NCBI GenBank assembly: GCA_008501785.1
Contig: QQUD01000882.1
Span: forward strand, 1 to 6,728
DNA: 6,728 nucleotides
Reading direction: 5' to 3'
Source: Chloroflexota bacterium
GTDB lineage: Bacteria > Chloroflexota > Anaerolineae > Promineifilales > Promineifilaceae
Shown here: positions 1 to 5,669 of the stretch, in pieces
Position numbering within the stretch: the first letter of the stretch is position 1
How the letters are laid out: every line of letters begins with the position of its first letter
Notes under the pieces: model-generated
What the model was told of the DNA's origin: nothing
What the model saw: the letters and a program-made list of their open reading frames with translations, nothing else
Database searches by the model: none
Translations under genes and position numbers: made by a program

Positions 1-357
1 CCCGATGCGGATGTACGTATCTACATAAATCCCCGCCAATCGTCGACCGTCGGGTTGAAAAACGGCCGTTTGCACCCCCCCTTTCTCTTCGTCTGGCAAA
101 GCCGCCAGCAGTTCGTAGCTGGCTGTATCCCACACAAACACAAATCCATCAGCACCGGCAGTAGCTAAACGGCTGCCATCGCTGCTAAATGCGACACTAT
201 TTACCGCACCAACATGCATCTCTAAGCGTTGTGCTATTTGCCCGGTTGTTGAATGCCAAATGCGAGCCGTACCGTCATTGCTGGCTGTCGCAATCCATTC
301 CCCGTTTGGACTGATAGCAACATCGGTTACCCAATCTGTGTGGCCTGATAAAACCCG
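1..357 (-). repeat. WD40 repeat array (two full repeats plus a partial third)
   Basis: Residues 739-857 of the left STAND protein hold tandem beta-propeller blades. Blade 1 runs from LSGHTDWVTDVAISPNG to GTARIWHSTTG. Blade 2 runs from HVGAVNSVAFSSDG to GFVFVWDTAS. A third begins GGVQTAVFQPDGRRLAG and is cut by the window edge. GH, D-G and W-D/W-H signatures are in the expected places in the first two. A closed propeller needs about seven blades, so roughly 500-600 further coding bases, or more for a double propeller, are expected to the left. Confidence 0.93.
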
Positions 358-2571
358 CAACCGTTGCGATGCAATCAAGGCCTGATACAAGATGTTCGCT
401 GATTCTACCGGTGGGTCTTGCCCGGTAGCCAGTGGGAAAAAGGCAGATTCCATGGCCAGCAATAAACTCAATTGTGGATTGCTATCGAGTTGGTCTAGCG
501 CGGCGTTGGCTAGTTCGCGGGCAGTTGCCAGCCGAAACTGGATGTCTGCTTCGCGGGCGCTGGATTCGGCAGTGGCCCGAGCATGGTCAGCCGCGATGAA
601 GCTGGCAACGGCTGTTTCCTCTGCTAAAATCGCCAGTTGTTCATTTTCTGTTGCCTGGTCACGTTCTGACCGTGCGTTGGCTTCGGCTGTTGCCAGTTGG
701 GCGGCATTGGCTACGGCCGTTTCACGCAGCGATTCGGTAAGTCGGCCATTGGCAATGGCTGTGCCTTCACTGGCAACGGCCGTCATTTCATTTTCCTGAG
801 CAGTTGTGGCATTTCTGGCAGCTGACAACCCGGCAACAACCGCAACGGCAAACACAATCGCCAGCGCAATTAACACAGCACTCAACCATTGCGTCATGCG
901 CACTTTCTCTCCCAGTCGTAGCTGCCGCTCATCTGCCAATGCTTTGACCTGTTGTAACTGCTGTTTACGCTCTTGTTCATGTTGTAATTCGGCGCGATTG
1001 CGTTCTTGAATACTTGCCTCTAAAAACGCTGTCTCACTATCGTCCAGATCATGATATTGCTGAGCTTCTTCCAAAAGAAGTCCGCGCAGCAATGCACTGG
1101 GGTCCTGATCTAAGGTTGCCCATTGCTGTGCCATCGCTGTTAGTTGCAACCTGCGGCGATGAGTAACGCGTGACTCTTCAATCCAGGCCACCAGGCGTGG
1201 CCAATGGGTGAGCAGCGCTTCATGCGCTAATTCAACTTTGTCTTCATCTTCAAATTTACTTTGGATGAGTCGCACTAATCTAGCCGAGATCAATTGCAGG
1301 AGCAGTTGGTTGATATGGTTTTTGGGTGCGTTGATTGTGTAAAGCTCATGTCTAAGAATGCGATCACGCGCTACACTGCGCCCTTGTCCAATCAGAACCA
1401 GCCGCAGCAAAATATCTCGCACAACGGGTCGGTCTGCGGCGGGAAGATTGTTGAAAAATGTATCGGCGCTATTTGCTAACGCCCGACGACCGCCTCCTAA
1501 ATGACGATAGGCAGACCATGTGATCCGATTTCTATCTCGATTTTCCCATAGTTTTAGCAGCGTGAATTGCAGCAGGGGAAGGGCGGACGGTTCGCCCAGC
1601 ACATCTCGTATCAATTGATCGATTAAATCTTCCTCAAATTTTAATCCGACCAGATCGGCTGGCTTTTTAATTGTTTTACGCAGTTGAGAGGCGTCCATTG
1701 GGGTGAGGCGCACCTGGTGTTGGGCAAAGTAGCTTTGGAAAACGGCCGTTCTCATTAAATTGCTTTCCAAATCGCTGCGCATCGTGATAATCACTCGATG
1801 TGGATTGTCGGGACTTTGCAGCACGCCCAACAAACTGTCAATGAAAATGCGTCGATGCTGATCATTGTGGCACAGTGTGTATAGCTCTTCAAACTGATCG
1901 ATCAGTAACACGGCTCCTAATTGAGCCTGTTGATTAAGCTGTTGGCTCAGGTAGCTGCGATCTTTGACAATGTTTTCAATAACTTCATGGAGAGGTGTTT
2001 GCGGCGTATGAATAATGTGGGCAAGATTGTCTAGCGGCGTTGCCCCGGGCATGATAGGTGGCAGCACCTGCCATTGATCGCTGTTGGGCAGCGCACCGGC
2101 CTCTATTTGGGGCAGCAATCCAGCCAGAGCGGTCGAAGATTTGCCGCTGCCGGAAGGGCCGACGATAGCTAGAAAACGGCCGTTTTCCAACAAACCCAGC
2201 ATATCGGCAACCATATCATCTCGCCCAAAAAAATAGTCGTGTTTTGCACCGCTAAACGCATCCAAACCTAGGTATGGGCATTGCGCGTCACTGAGAAGCG
2301 GAGCCGCATCGGGATTGTATTCAGCTAATGTTGCATCGGGACCAACACGTTCGTTATGAAACAGCTCATTTGACCAATAATCTAGCAGATTTTGTGCATC
2401 CCAACGTTCATCATCTGCTTCAAGAATTTGCCCACTGGCACTCCCCCGCAAGATGAAGTCCGTCACATCCTGCAAAAAAGCATCATCAACCCCCTGGCGA
2501 CGACGGGCAACAAGTTCCCGGTGTACGCCGTGCAGCACGGCCAATGATGGATATGGGGAAGCGTCTGTCAT
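1..2571 (-). CDS. Membrane-anchored STAND NTPase (nSTAND1) with C-terminal WD40 repeats, C-terminus cut by window edge
   Basis: An uninterrupted frame of 857 codons runs from the ATG at 2571-2569 to base 1 with no stop, so the gene continues to the left. It is a paralogue of the upstream STAND gene. Domains: shared helical N-terminal region (about 10-97, with HREL near 17-20 and AQNLLDYW at 59-66); nSTAND1 NTPase (98-about 470) with P-loop GPSGSGKSS at 138-146 (Lys144), Walker B VLLIDQFEE at 221-229, TMRSD at 263-267 and GEPSALPLLQFTL at 326-338; winged-helix-like ELAHEALLTHWPRL at 447-460; charged coiled coil (515-557); one membrane helix (562-582); Ala/Thr-rich stalk (585-690); a linker LDSNPQLSLLLAMESA at 695-710, of a kind common just before WD40 domains in STAND proteins; then WD40 repeats from 739. 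By family, WD40 STAND proteins act as sensors/scaffolds; the ligand is unknown. The start is fixed by the TAATG overlap with the previous stop; only a weak GAGA (2584-2581) precedes it. No frameshift is seen. Confidence 0.96.
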   Translation of the reverse strand, partial: MTDASPYPSLAVLHGVHRELVARRRQGVDDAFLQDVTDFILRGSASGQILEADDERWDAQNLLDYWSNELFHNERVGPDATLAEYNPDAAPLLSDAQCPYLGLDAFSGAKHDYFFGRDDMVADMLGLLENGRFLAIVGPSGSGKSSTALAGLLPQIEAGALPNSDQWQVLPPIMPGATPLDNLAHIIHTPQTPLHEVIENIVKDRSYLSQQLNQQAQLGAVLLIDQFEELYTLCHNDQHRRIFIDSLLGVLQSPDNPHRVIITMRSDLESNLMRTAVFQSYFAQHQVRLTPMDASQLRKTIKKPADLVGLKFEEDLIDQLIRDVLGEPSALPLLQFTLLKLWENRDRNRITWSAYRHLGGGRRALANSADTFFNNLPAADRPVVRDILLRLVLIGQGRSVARDRILRHELYTINAPKNHINQLLLQLISARLVRLIQSKFEDEDKVELAHEALLTHWPRLVAWIEESRVTHRRRLQLTAMAQQWATLDQDPSALLRGLLLEEAQQYHDLDDSETAFLEASIQERNRAELQHEQERKQQLQQVKALADERQLRLGEKVRMTQWLSAVLIALAIVFAVAVVAGLSAARNATTAQENEMTAVASEGTAIANGRLTESLRETAVANAAQLATAEANARSERDQATENEQLAILAEETAVASFIAADHARATAESSAREADIQFRLATARELANAALDQLDSNPQLSLLLAMESAFFPLATGQDPPVESANILYQALIASQRLRVLSGHTDWVTDVAISPNGEWIATASNDGTARIWHSTTGQIAQRLEMHVGAVNSVAFSSDGSRLATAGADGFVFVWDTASYELLAALPDEEKGGVQTAVFQPDGRRLAGIYVDTYIRIG
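62..69. repeat. ACGGCCGT iterated palindrome copy
   Basis: Core of AAAACGGCCGTTT within the third WD40 blade; read on the minus strand as Thr-Ala-Val. Confidence 0.75.
713..720. repeat. ACGGCCGT iterated palindrome copy
   Basis: Exact core in the Ala/Thr-rich stalk of the WD40-STAND gene; read as Thr-Ala-Val (residues 618-620). Confidence 0.75.
776..783. repeat. ACGGCCGT iterated palindrome copy
   Basis: Exact core in the stalk-coding part of the WD40-STAND gene; read as Thr-Ala-Val (residues 597-599). Confidence 0.75.
1742..1749. repeat. ACGGCCGT iterated palindrome copy
   Basis: Core of AAAACGGCCGTT within the NTPase-coding part of the WD40-STAND gene; read as Thr-Ala-Val (residues 275-277), where the paralogue has a different sequence (KVPLF). 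Confidence 0.75.
2172..2187. repeat. Longest copy of the ACGGCCGT palindrome (16-base perfect inverted repeat)
   Basis: GAAAACGGCCGTTTTC is a perfect 16-base palindrome with core at 2176-2183. It lies just before the P-loop of the WD40-STAND gene and is read there as Asn-Gly-Arg, a different codon phase from most other copies. Confidence 0.85.
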
Positions 2572-2573
2572 TA
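2569..2573 (-). other. TAATG stop/start overlap between the two STAND genes
   Basis: The minus strand reads TAATG: TAA (2573-2571) ends the FGE-STAND gene and ATG (2571-2569) starts the WD40-STAND gene, sharing one base. With only a weak GAGA upstream, initiation here likely depends on ribosomes finishing the previous gene. Confidence 0.93.
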
Positions 2574-5500
2574 GTCAGCATCTCGTACGCAGCGAAAACC
2601 GACTCCCCAATAAACTTCAGCATCAGAATTAGGATTGGATATTTTTGGCGGCAGGTGAAAACGAGTTGTGGTGCGGATGTCCGCAGCAGGACTGTTCCAT
2701 GTCCCACCACGCAAGACACGTTCGCCGCTGGCATCATCACGATACGGACTGCCATCACGTGGTGGATTTTCATAAGCTGTGTCGCTGTACCAATCTTCAA
2801 CCCATTCCATGACACCACCGGCCATGCCCAAAACCCCAAATGGACTGGTTCCATCAGGATAGGAGTCGACTGGTTCAAGGGGTGAGAAGGTGAGGTCGTC
2901 CAGGGCAGCACTGTCCAACAAGTTGTAGTTTGCTAATGTCGGATTGGGTGGTGTATTGCCCCATGGATAAATACGGCCGTCTAATCCCCGCGCAGCATAT
3001 TCCCATTCAGACTCAGTTGGCAGTCGTGCCCCAACCCAATCACAATAAGCGCTGGCTCCAGCCCAACTGACCTGATTCACAGGCATTGTCTCATAACTGG
3101 GCCACGATTCAAACGTGCTAAAATTGTTGAGCAGCGAGGTGAAAATCGTTTCAGCACCGGTAAAAACACAAAAACTCCCATCACAACTGCTGCGATAGCT
3201 GCCCAAATCATTGAGGAATCTAGCATATCGACGAACGGTGACTTCCTTTTGATCGATATAAAAACTATCGAGTGTGACTTCGTGTTGGGGCCATTCATCG
3301 GTATTGGCGGCACTGTCGCCTCGTCCAGCACCCATGTCAAAGGTGTCACCTGTAATGAAAAGCATTGTGACCCCATCTTCATCACGAATGATGGTGTTTA
3401 ACTGGGCGTCAATGGCGTATTGTTCCATGATCATTTCAGTGGAAGGTGTTGCAGTTGCGGTGTCAGATTGGCTTGGGGTTGTTTCTGATGTAGGTGCGGA
3501 AAGTGCTGTGGCGGTTGCCTGTGCGCTTTCAAATTGAATGGTGGCTGTGGCGGCAACGGCCGTTTCCTCAACCTTAGCCGCTTCTGTAGACCGAGCCATG
3601 TTAAACGCTTCACTGGTAGCAATTTGTGCTGTGGCAGTTGCCTGTTCAGCCACAGCTTCATCTCGTTCTTCTACGGCTACAGCCTGGGCGGCGACGGCCA
3701 TCTCCTGCCCAGCAACGGCTGTCGCGGCATCATTGAGTGCATCGATGCGTGCATTACTTTCAGCTTGGGCAGTTGCTTGTGCATCAATTGTTGCACTTTG
3801 TGCTTGATTCGCTTGCACAAATAAGAAGATGGCACCCACAGCTAACCCCAATGTTACCATCAAGGCGATGTTGAACAGCCGTGTACGACCCGTTGCTAAT
3901 TCCAATGCTTCAGCGCGTTGCCGTTCCGCTTCAGCACGCTGTCGTTCAATATCAGCCGCACGTTTTTGCTCTTCAGCCAATGCTTTTGCTTGCTCTAATT
4001 CACGCAAACGTGCTTTTTCTTTCTCCATCTCTTCTTGTTCTATTGTTTCTTCACTAATGGTAACAAATTCAGTTTCCAACGGGCTTAAGTCATCATACTG
4101 TTTTGCATCGATGAGCTGTGTGCCGCGCAGCAATGCGCCTGGATCACGTCCCAAACGATCCCACTCTTCAGCTTGGGTTGAAAGTCGTTGACGGAGTCGT
4201 AAGGAAACGGCCGCTTCCTCCAACCATTCACCCATGCGCGGCCAATTACGCACCAATGCCTCGTGTGCCACCTCAATTTGGTCGTCGCTAGATGTAACGC
4301 CCTCGGTCAGCCGAATCAAACGGGATTGGATCAACTTATCCAGAACCCGGTCAATCCGATCTTGTGCCTCTCCAGATTGGTAGAGAACGCGCCGCTGAAT
4401 GCGACTGCGCGTAAATTCCAGACCAGAACTAGGTCGCACAATGCGCAGCAAAATGCGTTTTGCCGTTACCTGTTCTTCGGGCAACAAATTGTCGTAAAGG
4501 TGATCGGCAGTATTGGCTAACGCTTGCATCACACCACCCAGTCGTCGGTAGGTTTCCCACGTGACTCGGTTTCGTTCACGATTGTCCCAAAGCTGTAGTA
4601 GCGTGAATTGGAGAAGTGGCAGTGCCGCTGGTTCGCCCACAATTTCACGCACGAGGGCATCGACCAGCCCATCTTCAAACTTGAGGCCGACCAATTCAGC
4701 CGGTTTTTCGATAGCTTCACGCAGTTCGGCTCCATTCATGGCTGCTACACGCACTTCTCCTTGCTCAAACAATGATTGGAACAGCGGTACTTTATTTAAA
4801 TAACTTTCGTAATCCACCCGCATGGTGACAATCACAACATGACGCTGGCCGCGTGTTCGCACAAGTCGCAGCAAATTGTCTAGAAAAGCGGCTCTCTCTT
4901 CATCATCATGACAGAGTGTGAAGGTCTCCTCAAATTGATCAATCGTAATCACAGCCGGCCCCGTATTAAATTCGTCGACCAGCTCCGATAAATGATCTGG
5001 ATTACTGCGCAGCAAATCGATTTGTTCAGGCACCCATTCCTCAGTGGGGGCAGATTCTGGTTGGAGTAAGCGGGCTAATCGGGCCAGCGGTGCAGAACCA
5101 GGCACAATGGTTGGGTAGTAGTGCCACATAGCACTGCCTGGCAGTTCCCCTTTTTTCAGAAGGGGAATGAGTCCGGCGAGGACAACCGATGATTTACCGC
5201 TGCCCGAAGGGCCTATAGCGGCAATGAGCCGGTTAACGGTTACTTGTCTCGTCAATTCGCCAATAAGATTAGAGCGGCCAAAGAAAAGATGAAAATTGTC
5301 TTCGTTAAAAGCATCAAGGCCAATATAAGGGCAGCGATTATCAGGGATTTCGGGTTGTGTTGTGGGGTCAAACTCTGCCAAGATGGCTTCGGGACCTTCT
5401 TTTCCAGCATGATAAAGTTGATTATGCCAATAATCCAATAAATTTTGCGCGGAATGCCTTTCTTCATCATCGTCGAGAAAAGCACCAGCAGCTTCGCCAC

Positions 5501-5669
5501 GCTGCAAAAATTCTTGCACGTCAGCCCAAAATGCTTCGTTTCCCGCTTCGCTTTTATTTTGTTTTGCTCGTTTCTGCTTTAGTAGTTCTCGGTGAGTGTC
5601 GCGCAAGGATGGAAAGGAAAGGAAAGGGATGATTTCTTCTTCTGGCGCTTGTGGATTATCTATGCTCAT
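2571..5669 (-). CDS. Membrane-anchored STAND NTPase (nSTAND1) with C-terminal FGE-sulfatase-like domain, 1032 aa
   Basis: The likely role is a signal-transducing STAND ATPase that switches on ligand sensing; ligand and output are unknown. Domain order: helical N-terminal region of no known family (about 20-112); nSTAND1 NTPase (113-about 490) with P-loop GPSGSGKSS at 153-161 (Lys159), Walker B ITIDQFEE at 241-248, sensor-like TMRVD at 282-286 and the conserved GEPAALPLLQFTL at 345-357; winged-helix-like tail with VAHEALVRNWPRM at 467-479; charged coiled coil (541-590); one membrane helix (598-618); Ala/Thr/Gln-rich stalk (621-745); FGE-sulfatase fold (766-1030) with FDMG, RLPTESEWEYAARG at 882-895, YPWGN at 901-905, RVLRGGTW at 984-991 and GFRC at 1024-1027. 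Where active formylglycine-generating enzymes carry their catalytic cysteine pair just after the GGS/T-W element, this protein has Ser993 and Ile998, so it is probably a binding/sensor module, not an enzyme. The ATG sits in an ATGA overlap with the upstream stop. The next gene is a paralogue. The frame is intact. Confidence 0.97.
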   Translation of the reverse strand: MSIDNPQAPEEEIIPFLSFPSLRDTHRELLKQKRAKQNKSEAGNEAFWADVQEFLQRGEAAGAFLDDDEERHSAQNLLDYWHNQLYHAGKEGPEAILAEFDPTTQPEIPDNRCPYIGLDAFNEDNFHLFFGRSNLIGELTRQVTVNRLIAAIGPSGSGKSSVVLAGLIPLLKKGELPGSAMWHYYPTIVPGSAPLARLARLLQPESAPTEEWVPEQIDLLRSNPDHLSELVDEFNTGPAVITIDQFEETFTLCHDDEERAAFLDNLLRLVRTRGQRHVVIVTMRVDYESYLNKVPLFQSLFEQGEVRVAAMNGAELREAIEKPAELVGLKFEDGLVDALVREIVGEPAALPLLQFTLLQLWDNRERNRVTWETYRRLGGVMQALANTADHLYDNLLPEEQVTAKRILLRIVRPSSGLEFTRSRIQRRVLYQSGEAQDRIDRVLDKLIQSRLIRLTEGVTSSDDQIEVAHEALVRNWPRMGEWLEEAAVSLRLRQRLSTQAEEWDRLGRDPGALLRGTQLIDAKQYDDLSPLETEFVTISEETIEQEEMEKEKARLRELEQAKALAEEQKRAADIERQRAEAERQRAEALELATGRTRLFNIALMVTLGLAVGAIFLFVQANQAQSATIDAQATAQAESNARIDALNDAATAVAGQEMAVAAQAVAVEERDEAVAEQATATAQIATSEAFNMARSTEAAKVEETAVAATATIQFESAQATATALSAPTSETTPSQSDTATATPSTEMIMEQYAIDAQLNTIIRDEDGVTMLFITGDTFDMGAGRGDSAANTDEWPQHEVTLDSFYIDQKEVTVRRYARFLNDLGSYRSSCDGSFCVFTGAETIFTSLLNNFSTFESWPSYETMPVNQVSWAGASAYCDWVGARLPTESEWEYAARGLDGRIYPWGNTPPNPTLANYNLLDSAALDDLTFSPLEPVDSYPDGTSPFGVLGMAGGVMEWVEDWYSDTAYENPPRDGSPYRDDASGERVLRGGTWNSPAADIRTTTRFHLPPKISNPNSDAEVYWGVGFRCVRDAD
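2973..2980. repeat. ACGGCCGT iterated palindrome copy
   Basis: Exact core in the FGE-sulfatase-coding part of the FGE-STAND gene; read as Asp-Gly-Arg (residues 897-899), the second codon phase. Confidence 0.75.
3556..3563. repeat. ACGGCCGT iterated palindrome copy
   Basis: Exact core in the stalk of the FGE-STAND gene; read as Thr-Ala-Val (residues 703-705). Confidence 0.75.
5666..5669 (-). other. ATGA stop/start overlap between helical-protein gene and FGE-STAND gene
   Basis: The minus strand reads ATGA: the ATG (5669-5667) starts the STAND gene and TGA (5668-5666) ends the upstream gene. This four-base overlap is a classic arrangement for translational coupling by re-initiating ribosomes, and supports one transcript. 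Confidence 0.93.

Noticed and set aside
75..81. Run of seven C (seven G on the coding strand) in the WD40 region as a phase-variation or frameshift site
   Set aside because: The frame is correct through the run and WD40 homology continues on both sides. One seven-base homopolymer is not enough evidence for slippage, though it is a place to check read quality.
392..1009. Plus-strand open frames opposite the left STAND gene's stalk and coiled coil
   Set aside because: They are low-complexity Ser/Ala/Cys-rich antisense frames of the Ala/Thr-rich stalk and adjoining coiled coil, with no domain. The minus-strand frame there is uninterrupted and clearly homologous to STAND proteins.
2486..2911. 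Minus-strand 141-codon frame spanning the junction of the two STAND genes
   Set aside because: It is an out-of-phase frame that crosses the end of the FGE domain and the start of the next gene; both are well supported in their own frames and this product has no recognisable features.
2580..3374. An active sulfatase-maturating formylglycine-generating enzyme
   Set aside because: The positions of the catalytic cysteine pair are Ser and Ile, no sulfatase gene is nearby, and the domain is fused to a STAND NTPase.
3534..4191. Several plus-strand frames of 90-120 codons rich in Ser/Ala/Cys
   Set aside because: Antisense shadows of the FGE protein's coiled coil, membrane helix and stalk; composition is explained by the Ala/Glu-rich coding on the other strand.
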